28,631 nt of DNA from assembly GCA_003233075.1 (NCBI GenBank), contig QIKQ01000111.1, forward strand, positions 1 to 28,631, in the 5' to 3' direction. The DNA is from Gammaproteobacteria bacterium. Lineage in GTDB: Bacteria; Pseudomonadota; Gammaproteobacteria; SZUA-21. Below, piece after piece: positions 13,250 through 22,963 of the stretch. Under the pieces are notes generated by a model that did not search any database, was not told where the DNA came from, and was given only the letters and a program-made list of their open reading frames with translations. Positions within the stretch are counted from its first letter, which is position 1; each line of letters opens with the position of its first letter. The translations under genes and the position numbers were made by a program.

Positions 13250-16200
13250 TTATCCAATGCCATCCTTCATTAACTCTTTAATGTGATTCAATAAATCGAG
13301 CTCTTGATACGGTTTACCTAAATATCCATTGACGCCAATTTCCTTTGCTCGTTTGCGATGCTTGTCCCCAGTCCGAGACGTGATCATAATGATAGGTATG
13401 TGCTTCAACTTTGGTTCATTGCGAATATAACTCGCCAACTCGAATCCATCCATGCGCGGCATTTCTATATCGAGCAGCATTACATCAGGAATTACTTCTT
13501 CAAGTTGAGCAATTGCATCGATACCATCTTTGGCAGTCACAGCGGTAATATTATTTCGCTCCAGCAATCGAGTCGTTACTTTTCTAACGGTAATCGAATC
13601 ATCAACAACCATAATAATTGGCTGCGTAACGATTTCTTCTTCAGCTTGTTCACGCTGCTGTTTTATCGCAGCTTGGCTACGCACCGATGCGCTTAAACGA
13701 ATTAAGCCACCTAGATCAAGAATCAATACTACTCGACCATCACCTAATATTGTTGCTCCAGAGATTCCTCGCACTGTACTTAGTTGCGCACCTATTGATT
13801 TCACGACAATTTCACGACTGCCAAGTAGATTGTCCACTTGCAAAGCAACACGATGATCACCGGAACGCACAAGTAGTACAGGGACTACTTTATCACTACT
13901 GTAAGCGTTTTCACCAGAGCCAAGCAAATTACCTAGACTTTTTACCTGGTATTCATTGTCAGCATATTTGTAATGAAGATTATTTTTATCGACGTATTTC
14001 GCGATTTCGTCTTTGTGCAGACGAACAATGCCTTCGATGCCACTCAGTGGTAAAGCGTAAAGATCATCGCCCACATTAAGCAATAAGGCGTGATTTACAG
14101 CCAAAGTGAGTGGCAAATGAATCGTAAACTGAGTGCCTTCGTTTAGATTCGAATCAATTTCTAATTGACCGCCAAGCTGTTTAATCTCGCTATTAACAAC
14201 GTCCATACCAACGCCGCGACCTGAAATCTGCGTCACCTCTTCAGCTGTACTAAAACCAGATTCCAAAATAAATTGTAAAATATCATGGTCCGTCACTTCA
14301 CTGCGTCGATCCAATAAACCGCGATCAATTGCCTTTTTACGAATCGCTTTCAAATCCATGCCCGAGCCATCATCAGCAACTTGTAACATTACTTCCGATC
14401 CTTGGCGTGCAATCTCAACCGTTAATTTTCCAACTTCTGGCTTACCTAATGCTTTACGCTTCGATGGTTTTTCTATGCCATGAGCAACTGAGTTGCGCAA
14501 CATATGCTCTATGGGTGCCGTAATTCTTTCTAATACTGTTCGATCAATTTCACCTTGTTCGCCAACGATCTCCAGTTCAGCTTTTTTACCGAGCTCTTGG
14601 CAAGTTTGGCGTACTATACGACGCAGACGACTCACTATTTGTGAGAATGGCACCATGCGTGTCCGCATCAGACCTTCTTGCAAATCAGTATTAACTCGAG
14701 ATTGTTGCAGAAGCAAGGTCTCTGACTCTCGGATTAGACCATCAAGCAGACCTTTAATGCTGGTTATATCATTTAAACTTTCACTTAAACCCCGAGATAA
14801 CTCTTGAACTTGTGAATACCGATCCATTTCCAGTGGGTCAAAATCAGCTGAAGATCCGCCTTCTTTTTCGTAATTAAATAATATTTGTGCCTCTGTTTCT
14901 ATTTCTAACTTTCGTAACTGCTCTTGTAAACGCGTAACAGTATTATCCATTTCGCCTAAATTCGAAGTAAAGGCAGTATTTTGTTGCTCTAAACGTGAAC
15001 GGTAAATACTGACTTCGCCAGCAAAATTAACCAAATTATCGAGTAAATTCGCTTTAACTTTAACAACATCTTGACTGCCGCTCGTTGCAGCTTTGATATC
15101 TCCCGCACTCGTTTTAGCTGCAACATGAGATTCGGGGGTCTGAACAAACGCCTTCTTCAACGTTGGCGCGACTGGAAAATCGACCAATTCTGCAATTTGT
15201 TTTTTGTTCTCGCTATTTTTTGGCTTAGCTTGCTCTTTGCTTTCAACAAGCGGTGAATCATCAGCCATTGTTGCTTTAGGCGCTTTGCCTAAACGAATAT
15301 TCTCAATTAGATCAACTAACTCGGGAACTGGGTTGATAACAGCCCTTTGTTGCGCGACCTCCAGCATTTGAAATAACTTATCTAAGGCACGGTGTAGTAC
15401 AGCAACGATCTCAGTCGAACTCTCCAGTTTTTCATCCGATATATCTGTCAGGATAGATTCAACTACATGACTTAAATCACCAATTGGTGTTAAGCCAGCC
15501 ATTCGAGCACCGCCTTTTAAAGTATGTAGTTCACGCTGAAGTTCACTTAATGCTGCTGAATCTCTCGGGTTTTCGGCTAATTTTTGTAAAATTGACTCAC
15601 CACTGTCTAGAATTTCTGAACCTTCTTCTAAGAATACTTCGAGCAACTCCACATCATAATCGTTTTGATTATCATCGACTGAAACCTGCTCCGTAGTAAC
15701 TGCAATTTCTTCAAACGCCTCACCAAGCTTCAACTCACTACTTAATCTGTTTTTTTCCTGTGCAATTTCATGTTCACAAAGCTTTTTCAAGTTGCCTATG
15801 AGCGGTGCTGTATCCAACTCATTATTATCATCCTTGTTAATCATTTCCAACATGACTTCAATATATTTTATGCCGTCAACTAAGGATTGCAGACCGTCTT
15901 TTACTAAAACATGTTCATTACCCATTGTAGTCTTAGTAAATCTTTCTAATAAACCTGCTATTTCAGCGATATTAGATGCACCTGCCATGCGCGCACTGCC
16001 ATGTAAAGTATGTAAGGCTCGAATTAGCCCCTCGTTTACATGAATTTCATTTTTATTATCTTGAGCCGTCTCAATAAAATCGTGTACTTCTTTTAAATGG
16101 CCAGCAGATTCTTTACTAAAAATCTCATACAACACAGGATCCATAAGACCATCGGATTCTGTTTTCGAAAGTGATGGAGTAGGCGCCATCATCTGAACAG

Positions 16201-18742
16201 GTTTTCCCATGTTCAAGACTAAATCAGATACGGCAGCTTTTGGTGTCGATTTTGCGGGAATCTTGACATGCGATTTATGTGCTTTTGATTCGGCGGCTTT
16301 CTCATGGTCGACGATAACAAAAGCTCGATGACTTAATGCATCAACATCAATCTCATGGCCGACATTGTTTTCTATTGTATTGATTAGCATCGGTAAAACA
16401 GCAACGCCTTCTTCTAATAACTCAATCATATCGTGATGAGCATGAATAGTCTGATCAAGTACTCGATTAAGCATGTTTTCAAATGCCCAAGCAAACTCTC
16501 CTATTTCAGATGCGCCAACCAGTCGTCCGCTACCTTTTAAAGTATGAAAAGCGCGTCGCATTCGCTCGAGTGACGCATCATCGTTGTGATTTTTCCACTT
16601 AGGCAGAATATCGTTGATTACTTCTAATTCTTCGCGCGCTTCCTCTACGAAAATCGACAATATATCATCATCAACATCTTCAAGTAGTTGCAGTGAAGCG
16701 GCCTTTGCTTTTTCCGCCTGCTGTTCTTTTGTAAGCGGTACTACGTCAACTATTGGTTCTGATTCAACTTCATCCGCACCTATAGCAAAACCAACGTCAG
16801 ACAAAGCTTGTTCATCTCCATCTTCTACGTCAAAATCAATACTAAATTCTGAATCAGTTTCGTTTTCTTGATTTATTTCTAGCACTTCAATTTCTTGCGT
16901 TTCATCTGCATCTATATCAAAAGACACATCATTGATTGAACCAACCATCGTTAATTCAGATGTATCTTCACCCAAATCTTTTTCGTCGAAGGGACTTTCA
17001 TCTATCGGACTCGCTGGATCTGCTTCGCCTGGTCTCTTTACTGGATAACCAAGTTTTTCTAATGATTCATGCGCAACATCAAGCATTGATTCAATTCCCA
17101 CCTTTTGATCAGGAATCGCCTCTAGATAATATTCAACCGACGCAATTGCATCTGCCAGAGTATCTAGTTCATCTTGACTTGGCTTGCGCTTGGCTTTGAT
17201 TAACTCGTTACTGATGTAATTACTAGTAGCCTCAAGCATTAAGCAAGGATAATCGAGACCTACTATTTTCATGCCGCCTTGAACTTCATTAAAAAGTTCT
17301 GGCACATCGTCTAGAACTTCAAAATCTTCAGGTGCATCAATAAAGGAAACTATGCAATCCTTTATTTTAGCCATATTCACCGCGACTTCTTCAAGCAGTG
17401 AGCCTTGAATATCCTTTAATTCTGATGGTTGAAGCTTAACTTTTCCGGTCTCAGCGCCATCCGCCAAGCCTTCCTCAGTAATTAATTCTTCTCCACCTTT
17501 TTGTTTTGCTAATCGCTCTAGCGCGGATTCGACTTTCAATAAGGCGTGTGCGATATCCATTAATGTAGCTTCACTTGCCTCACGCTCACCATTGATCATA
17601 GATTGAATCACTTCATCTTGATCCATTACTATTTTTCTAGGGACACTTAAGCCCAGCATGCCTAATGTATCTGCGATTTTGTGCAACAAATCAGATTGAG
17701 TTTTTAGATCTGATAAGTTTTTTCTGTCACCACGTAAAAATAAATCCAATGCATCTTTAACTTGATTCAAATATTCACGGACTGCTACAGAAACCGTTTC
17801 GAGTAATTCTTGATTTGGACCACCCAGCGTTTGCCTTGCAGATTCAATATCCCCTTGATTGGGTACATCCAAGTTTAACTTAAATCTTTCTTTAATTTCT
17901 TCGACGCGAGGTGACTGCGTTTGACTTCGAGATATATAATTTAGTAATTCCGTTAATAATTCTTCGCTCGGTTGAGCTTCAAGTTTTTGTTCGCCCTGAT
18001 CAATCAATCGTTTTACTTCTCGATCAATCTGCCCCAATAACTTATTAAGTGCGACACTAGGGCCCTGATCTTCTTCAATTAATAATTCGATTAGACCGTA
18101 GGAAACCCACCAGGTTTTGACCACTTGCTGCAAGCGACAAGCTTGCTCCAACTCAGAAAGAACTTTTGCTATTTTTTCTAAACTTCCCTTAGGATCTTGA
18201 TTACGGTAAAAACCCAATAAACCAACTTGAAAGTTATGACGTAGGCGTTTAGCAAGTTGTTGGCCATCCATTTCTGGATCATGTGTACTAACAGGGACAT
18301 CAATGTTGGTATCAAATTGCGGCGTGATCAAAGAATTCTCAGTGTATGCGGCTTCACCGCGTGCGGCACGAATATCATTTAATAGAGGTAACAATATAAG
18401 AGGGTCGTCTTTCAAACCCGACTGGATTTTTTCCAAGTAATCAGGCAACTGAATGATGCCACGCATAAGAACTTCAAATCCATTATCTCTATTTTCTACT
18501 TTATTATCCTTTAACGCCTCAGATAATTTTTCCATTTCCTCTGTCAGTAAAGCCGCTCCATGCAGCTCAACCATTTGCAATGTGCCATGCACTTGGTGAA
18601 CATAATTATAAGTAAACTGTAGTTGAGTCACATCGCCTTGATCTTCGACAAAATCCTCCAAAGCTCGACGTGCTTGTTTAAGCGTCTCGTCGATTTCTTC
18701 CTTAACCCAATTTAAGGTTGTATGGTCGATATTGTGACTCAT
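13250..18742 (-). CDS. chpA: ChpA (PilL), hybrid chemotaxis histidine kinase
   Basis: This 1830-aa kinase is the core of the Pil-Chp system. Intact phosphotransfer motifs are HQVHG (His49), HTLKG (His733), HTLHG (His911) and HTLKG (His1073). Two more modules are degenerate, at 354 (HKIAD) and 485 (NEVQG, His lost). The CheA core follows: dimerisation ~1230-1375, ATPase with N box HMLRNSVAHG (1413-1422), DDGSGMD (1457-1463) and GRGVGMDVV (1508-1516), and a CheW-like domain ~1545-1690. A receiver domain at 1709-1828 carries Asp1758 in MLLDIEMPRMDG. P. aeruginosa ChpA is longer (about 2470 aa, eight Xpt modules), so this is a reduced form. It phosphorylates PilG and PilH. It starts 3 bp after the pilK stop codon. 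Confidence 0.96.
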   Translation of the reverse strand: MSHNIDHTTLNWVKEEIDETLKQARRALEDFVEDQGDVTQLQFTYNYVHQVHGTLQMVELHGAALLTEEMEKLSEALKDNKVENRDNGFEVLMRGIIQLPDYLEKIQSGLKDDPLILLPLLNDIRAARGEAAYTENSLITPQFDTNIDVPVSTHDPEMDGQQLAKRLRHNFQVGLLGFYRNQDPKGSLEKIAKVLSELEQACRLQQVVKTWWVSYGLIELLIEEDQGPSVALNKLLGQIDREVKRLIDQGEQKLEAQPSEELLTELLNYISRSQTQSPRVEEIKERFKLNLDVPNQGDIESARQTLGGPNQELLETVSVAVREYLNQVKDALDLFLRGDRKNLSDLKTQSDLLHKIADTLGMLGLSVPRKIVMDQDEVIQSMINGEREASEATLMDIAHALLKVESALERLAKQKGGEELITEEGLADGAETGKVKLQPSELKDIQGSLLEEVAVNMAKIKDCIVSFIDAPEDFEVLDDVPELFNEVQGGMKIVGLDYPCLMLEATSNYISNELIKAKRKPSQDELDTLADAIASVEYYLEAIPDQKVGIESMLDVAHESLEKLGYPVKRPGEADPASPIDESPFDEKDLGEDTSELTMVGSINDVSFDIDADETQEIEVLEINQENETDSEFSIDFDVEDGDEQALSDVGFAIGADEVESEPIVDVVPLTKEQQAEKAKAASLQLLEDVDDDILSIFVEEAREELEVINDILPKWKNHNDDASLERMRRAFHTLKGSGRLVGASEIGEFAWAFENMLNRVLDQTIHAHHDMIELLEEGVAVLPMLINTIENNVGHEIDVDALSHRAFVIVDHEKAAESKAHKSHVKIPAKSTPKAAVSDLVLNMGKPVQMMAPTPSLSKTESDGLMDPVLYEIFSKESAGHLKEVHDFIETAQDNKNEIHVNEGLIRALHTLHGSARMAGASNIAEIAGLLERFTKTTMGNEHVLVKDGLQSLVDGIKYIEVMLEMINKDDNNELDTAPLIGNLKKLCEHEIAQEKNRLSSELKLGEAFEEIAVTTEQVSVDDNQNDYDVELLEVFLEEGSEILDSGESILQKLAENPRDSAALSELQRELHTLKGGARMAGLTPIGDLSHVVESILTDISDEKLESSTEIVAVLHRALDKLFQMLEVAQQRAVINPVPELVDLIENIRLGKAPKATMADDSPLVESKEQAKPKNSENKKQIAELVDFPVAPTLKKAFVQTPESHVAAKTSAGDIKAATSGSQDVVKVKANLLDNLVNFAGEVSIYRSRLEQQNTAFTSNLGEMDNTVTRLQEQLRKLEIETEAQILFNYEKEGGSSADFDPLEMDRYSQVQELSRGLSESLNDITSIKGLLDGLIRESETLLLQQSRVNTDLQEGLMRTRMVPFSQIVSRLRRIVRQTCQELGKKAELEIVGEQGEIDRTVLERITAPIEHMLRNSVAHGIEKPSKRKALGKPEVGKLTVEIARQGSEVMLQVADDGSGMDLKAIRKKAIDRGLLDRRSEVTDHDILQFILESGFSTAEEVTQISGRGVGMDVVNSEIKQLGGQLEIDSNLNEGTQFTIHLPLTLAVNHALLLNVGDDLYALPLSGIEGIVRLHKDEIAKYVDKNNLHYKYADNEYQVKSLGNLLGSGENAYSSDKVVPVLLVRSGDHRVALQVDNLLGSREIVVKSIGAQLSTVRGISGATILGDGRVVLILDLGGLIRLSASVRSQAAIKQQREQAEEEIVTQPIIMVVDDSITVRKVTTRLLERNNITAVTAKDGIDAIAQLEEVIPDVMLLDIEMPRMDGFELASYIRNEPKLKHIPIIMITSRTGDKHRKRAKEIGVNGYLGKPYQELDLLNHIKELMKDGIG

Positions 18743-18745
18743 AGT

Positions 18746-19699
18746 TTAATTTTCATGATCCGTGTTATTTCCTGACTCTACCCTCTGATAAGCTAAAGTA
18801 CCTGGATACTCAATCTTTTTCATCGCGGGATGACCCCAATTTAATATTTCACCCGAGCCTAATATTAACAAACCTCCCGGATTTAAATGTTCGGCAAGAG
18901 CGTCAACTATTTGATAACGTCTTCCCTTATCAAAATAAATTAATAAATTCTGACAAAAAACAATGTCTACCTTGCCTATGGCGTTATCGCTTGTTACCAA
19001 CACATTCATAGGTGTGAAGCACACCCGCTTTCTTAATTCTTGTGTTACCTGATAGCGCCCGTCTTCTAGCTGTTCAAAGTACTGATTACGCATATTTGCG
19101 TCCATACCTTGAAGCCGTCTTGCGCTATAAATTCCTTTTCGAGCAAACTTGATCGATGGCAAACTGATGTCCGTCGCCATAATGCCGTAATAACAATTAT
19201 CTGATCGCAAACTCATTTGCTGATCAAGTGTCATAGCTAATGTATAAGCTTCTTCACCTGTAGAACAGCCTGCACTCCAAACCTGTACTGTCAATGAACC
19301 CGTCTTTGCATCAACGGTTTTTTCATTCATGTATTCTCTCACCACATCAAGTGATGCAGTATGACGAAAAAAACGTGTTTCGTGAACTGTTAATCGATCT
19401 ATTAGGTATTTCCACTCCAACTCACCATTGGCACCTGAATCCAGCACCTTATGGTATTCGTCATAGCTTTCCACCCCAATTTCACGCATGCGCAAACCAA
19501 TGCTAGTCACTAAAAATGACTTTCGCTCTATAGGCAATACCATGCCAGTACGATCGCGCAGCAATTCAGACCAGATTTCAAATTGAGCTTGGCTCATTTG
19601 ATTTAAACTGTCATTTTCAAATGCGTTTTTCGTATGCACCTTTTTCATATGCACTTTTGCGTCCTGCATTTTCTTAAGCGCAGATTCCCCTAAATCCAT
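18746..19699 (-). CDS. pilK: PilK, CheR-type receptor methyltransferase
   Basis: This is 317 aa. A CheR N-terminal helical domain (~36-105) is followed by the SAM-dependent methyltransferase: VHETRFFR (105-112), SAGCSTGEEAYTLAM (142-156, SAM-binding), ATDIS (175-179) and VFCQNLLIYF (247-256). It methylates PilJ glutamates. The ATG at 19699 lies too close to its GGAG; family alignment would begin near residue 35 (MSQAQFEIW), so the N-terminus may be shorter. It follows pilJ by 10 bp. The CQN variant in place of CRN is usual in PilK proteins as I recall them. Confidence 0.92.
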   Translation of the reverse strand: MDLGESALKKMQDAKVHMKKVHTKNAFENDSLNQMSQAQFEIWSELLRDRTGMVLPIERKSFLVTSIGLRMREIGVESYDEYHKVLDSGANGELEWKYLIDRLTVHETRFFRHTASLDVVREYMNEKTVDAKTGSLTVQVWSAGCSTGEEAYTLAMTLDQQMSLRSDNCYYGIMATDISLPSIKFARKGIYSARRLQGMDANMRNQYFEQLEDGRYQVTQELRKRVCFTPMNVLVTSDNAIGKVDIVFCQNLLIYFDKGRRYQIVDALAEHLNPGGLLILGSGEILNWGHPAMKKIEYPGTLAYQRVESGNNTDHEN

Positions 19700-19709
19700 A
19701 CTCCACCGT

Positions 19710-21809
19710 TTATTGTTTCATATTTTCAGGTAGCTTAAAGCCCGCTACCGATTTACGTAATTCGTTAGCAAGGTCTGCTAAGTTGCCAATAGAAGCTGCT
19801 GTTTCGTTTGTACCGGCCGAAGTTTGCGTTGTAATTTCCTGAATCACATTCATGGTTTCAGATACGCTGCTCGATACACGTGATTGTTTCATCGCGTTTT
19901 CAGAAATATTATTAATTAATTCAGCCAATCTATTTGATACGTTCTCGATTTCGGCCAGGGCTTCACCCGCATCCTCGGCCATTTTCGCACCCTTAACAAC
20001 ACCGGCTGTACTTTGCTCCATTGAGATTACAGCTTCATTGGTATCGGTTTGAATCGTTTTGACCAATGCTTCAATTTGTTTGGTCGCATTACTGGATCTT
20101 TCCGCTAAGCGTTGAACTTCGTCGGCGACCACCGCGAAACCACGACCTGCCTCACCTGCCATCGCTGCTTGAATTGCAGCATTTAATGACAAAATATTAG
20201 TTTGATCAGCGATATCATTAATCAATTCGATAATGTCACCAATCTCCTGCGAGCTTTCGCCTAGTCGTTTAATCCGCTTGGACGTTTCTTGAATTTGTTC
20301 GCGAATCGCATCCATACCTTGAATGTTACGCCGTACGGTTGCAACACCTGCATGCGCGATCTTCACTGAATTTTGCGCCACAGTGGTTGACTCACTTGAG
20401 TGAGCTGATACTTCCTCAATCGATACCGCCATTTCGTTAATCGCTTGAGACACTGATGTGATTTGTTGTGCCTGATGATCGGAGGCCTCCGCTAAGTGCA
20501 TTGCCGTTGCTTGAGTCTCCTGCGCCGCCGAGGATACTTGCACCGACGTTTCGTTGATTGTCGCCACCAATTTACGAATTTCTTCAATCGCTGTATTAAA
20601 TGCATCTGCAATTGCACCAGTAAAATCTTCGGTCACTATCGCTTCTGAAGTCAAATCACCTTCTGATAAGCCTTGAATTTCATCTAATAAGCGCAGAATC
20701 GCTTCTTGTTGATCTTGATTTTGACCTTCAGCTGACTGAGTTCGAACAGTCGCGTCTTTTGATTGCCGATAGAAAAATAGAAGTAAAAATAGAAAAGCGA
20801 TGCCGCCAAAAATAAAACCAACGATGTTGATCATATTTGTGGTTGCTGATTTTTTATTAAAATAGCCAATCATTTCTTCGGCTGCTTGGTAAACCAAGCC
20901 ACTTTGATCTGAAATTGAGTTTGCTGAAGAATGAACTAACGATAGCTTAGTGTATTGCTTTTTCAACTCGGTCACACTTAATCCAATCTCACGGAAATTG
21001 GCTTTCACTTTCTTCAAGTAAGTAATCGCTTCTTTATCTCTTACTTGGCGAATGCCCTGCGAGCGGTCACCCTGTAACATTCCTCGAAGTACTGTGCTAA
21101 ATATAACCGCGTCACGAGAGAACCGATCGACTGCACTCTCAGCTGACACATTGCCTTTTTTACCTTTATTCGAACTTTGGCCGATCAATATTTGTTTTAC
21201 CTTGGCCTCGATTCGCTCTAATAACATCAACTGAATACTGGCTTTCTGAATTTGTGCGGGACGTGCGTTATTGTCAACCAGAATAGATAAAACTTCATGC
21301 GAATCAGCTGACATATCAGGGATCAAACGATTAACTCTGTTGACACTCGAAATAACACCTTGCACCGAAGCTTGATATTTAAGGATGGTAGCAATATCTT
21401 TCTCAAAAGACTTCCATAGCTTAGACATCCTTGTCAGCGCCTTATTTTCAAAATCTCCAGTGCTAGTCTTTTTAGAACCCGGTAGTCCTGATTTTGAATC
21501 TCCATAGACTAATGAGTTCATCCTAAGCGAAAACTTTTTTCGTTCGCGAGCAAGAGATTTAAAAGGATTGTTCTCTGTTCCCAACTTTTTACCTTGAGAA
21601 GCTTCAAGCGAATAGGTTGTAATTGTTTGTGATAACAAGCGTAAATCACTTGCTAGACGATTTGCTTCAATTTCATGTTTGGTAAAAATCCCAACCACAA
21701 CAAAGCAACCAAACATGAGAACAATGAAAACCACCATCGGAGCGATGATTCCAAAGTTTTTTCGACCGCCAAGTCTTTTTGCTGACCCAGCACGACGCGA
21801 TTTAGCCAT
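19710..21809 (-). CDS. pilJ: PilJ, methyl-accepting chemoreceptor of type IV pili
   Basis: This is 699 aa from the ATG at 21809, eight bases after GGGAG; the GTG at 21824 overlaps that ribosome binding site. TM1 spans ~20-42 (APMVVFIVLMFGCFVVVGIF) and TM2 ~327-347 (VGFIFGGIAFLFLLLFFY), enclosing a ~285-residue helical periplasmic PilJ-type sensor. A short HAMP-like linker leads to the cytoplasmic coiled coil, with the signalling tip EAGRGFAVVADEVQRLAERS at ~553-572. The C-terminus lacks an NWETF-type tether. It senses surface contact or pilin state and controls ChpA through PilI and ChpC. A hairpin lies in the 99-bp gap to pilI. Confidence 0.95.
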   Translation of the reverse strand: MAKSRRAGSAKRLGGRKNFGIIAPMVVFIVLMFGCFVVVGIFTKHEIEANRLASDLRLLSQTITTYSLEASQGKKLGTENNPFKSLARERKKFSLRMNSLVYGDSKSGLPGSKKTSTGDFENKALTRMSKLWKSFEKDIATILKYQASVQGVISSVNRVNRLIPDMSADSHEVLSILVDNNARPAQIQKASIQLMLLERIEAKVKQILIGQSSNKGKKGNVSAESAVDRFSRDAVIFSTVLRGMLQGDRSQGIRQVRDKEAITYLKKVKANFREIGLSVTELKKQYTKLSLVHSSANSISDQSGLVYQAAEEMIGYFNKKSATTNMINIVGFIFGGIAFLFLLLFFYRQSKDATVRTQSAEGQNQDQQEAILRLLDEIQGLSEGDLTSEAIVTEDFTGAIADAFNTAIEEIRKLVATINETSVQVSSAAQETQATAMHLAEASDHQAQQITSVSQAINEMAVSIEEVSAHSSESTTVAQNSVKIAHAGVATVRRNIQGMDAIREQIQETSKRIKRLGESSQEIGDIIELINDIADQTNILSLNAAIQAAMAGEAGRGFAVVADEVQRLAERSSNATKQIEALVKTIQTDTNEAVISMEQSTAGVVKGAKMAEDAGEALAEIENVSNRLAELINNISENAMKQSRVSSSVSETMNVIQEITTQTSAGTNETAASIGNLADLANELRKSVAGFKLPENMKQ

Positions 21810-21864
21810 TTCTATGTCTCCCACACACCATTCAGAATTTAAGAGTATTAATCTTTACGATTAA

Positions 21865-21910
21865 AAACTCGGAAAATATTAATTACTTAACATTAATACT
21901 TTACGAGTTT
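21865..21910 (-). other. Nested hairpin after pilI
   Basis: AAACTCG (21865-21871) pairs with CGAGTTT (21904-21910), and inside it TATTAAT (21877-21883) pairs with ATTAATA (21892-21898). The structure starts within the pilI stop codon and has no T run. It may shield upstream pilGHI mRNA from 3' decay or reduce read-through into pilJ; this is inference. Confidence 0.5.
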
Positions 21911-22457
21911 ACAATCCCGCTTGCATAAATAACGGGCTTTCCGCTAATTTATGCATACCAAACACCATCCAGTTTCTTTCATTCGTCTGATAACAACGCT
22001 CCACAAAGGGACTAATTGCTGGATTATGCTTAGGCAATTTTTTTAACCAACTTTCTTTTTCGAAATGTCGCATGCCAAACACTTCATCAACCACCAAACC
22101 CGAATAAACTGAGGCATGGTTTACAACTAAAATACGACTGCGCTTACTAATAATCGTATTTTTGCCATATAAAAAACCTGTCATATCCATAACAGGCAAT
22201 AAATTACCGCGAACGTTTGCAATGCCTAAAACCCAATTTTTCGTATTTGGCGCAAACGTTAAACTTGGCATATGCAATATTTCAACAATTTCATCCATTG
22301 GTGCAATCAAACCTATGTCACCAATTCGAAACGCAATGCCATTCCACATTTCTAACAATTCTAATTTCTGCGGTAAGGCAGACGCAAATGATCTAGAACG
22401 TCGCTCCAGCTCTAATAAGAGCCTAACAGGACTTAATGTTTGATCTGTTTGAGCCAT
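21909..22457 (-). CDS. pilI: PilI, CheW-like coupling protein
   Basis: This is 182 aa. Residues ~38-172 form one CheW domain with AFRIGDIGLIAPMDEIVEIL, the hallmark WVLGIANVRGNLLPVMDM, and SRILVVNHASVYSGLVVDEV. It couples the PilJ receptor to ChpA. It lies 25 bp after pilH and is separated from pilJ by a 99-bp gap containing a hairpin. Length and position match the P. aeruginosa gene. Confidence 0.93.
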   Translation of the reverse strand: MAQTDQTLSPVRLLLELERRSRSFASALPQKLELLEMWNGIAFRIGDIGLIAPMDEIVEILHMPSLTFAPNTKNWVLGIANVRGNLLPVMDMTGFLYGKNTIISKRSRILVVNHASVYSGLVVDEVFGMRHFEKESWLKKLPKHNPAISPFVERCYQTNERNWMVFGMHKLAESPLFMQAGL

Positions 22458-22482
22458 ACTTTAATTACTACCTAGTTTCAAG

Positions 22483-22848
22483 CTAACTTGCTAGTGCTTG
22501 TTTGATCTTATTTATTAGTTCACTTTCTTGCGCAGGTTTGGTGACATAATCTTTAGCACCCTGACGCATTCCCCACACTCGATCAGTCTCTTGATCTTTC
22601 GTTGTGACGATAATAATTGGAATTGTCGAAGTTTCAGGCTCTTTAGATATTTTTCGAGTTGCTTGAAATCCATTCATTCCCGGCATGACAACATCCATCA
22701 AAATCAAATCTGGTTTTTCCTGCTTCGCTAGATTTACGCCGTCTTCTCCACTGCTTGCAGTCATGGTTTCAAAACCATTTTTCTCAAGCATTGTTTTTAA
22801 GACATGCACTTCGGTGGGTGAGTCATCAACTATTAAGATACGTGTCAT
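22483..22848 (-). CDS. pilH: PilH, single-domain response regulator
   Basis: This is 121 aa, a CheY-like receiver with no output domain. The acidic pocket is D8/D9 (VDDSP), the phosphoacceptor Asp52 (LILMDVVMPGMNG), T in IIIVTTKDQ and K in YVTKPAQ. PilH in P. aeruginosa promotes pilus retraction and dampens PilG signalling. It lies 115 bp after pilG. Confidence 0.94.
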   Translation of the reverse strand: MTRILIVDDSPTEVHVLKTMLEKNGFETMTASSGEDGVNLAKQEKPDLILMDVVMPGMNGFQATRKISKEPETSTIPIIIVTTKDQETDRVWGMRQGAKDYVTKPAQESELINKIKQALAS

Positions 22849-22963
22849 TTACTGCTCCCCTTCATCAATTAAATCAGCGAGTTGAATACCTAATACCTTA
22901 GCCCTGAAAGCTATCAAAATTGATTTCGCATTGAGTCTAACGCGAGACAATTTATGCTTATTG

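Noticed and set aside
12119..17199. Many plus-strand frames of 60-130 codons antisense to chpA and chpB
   Set aside because: They are shadow frames of the long kinase and esterase genes; compositions are skewed and no ribosome binding sites are seen.
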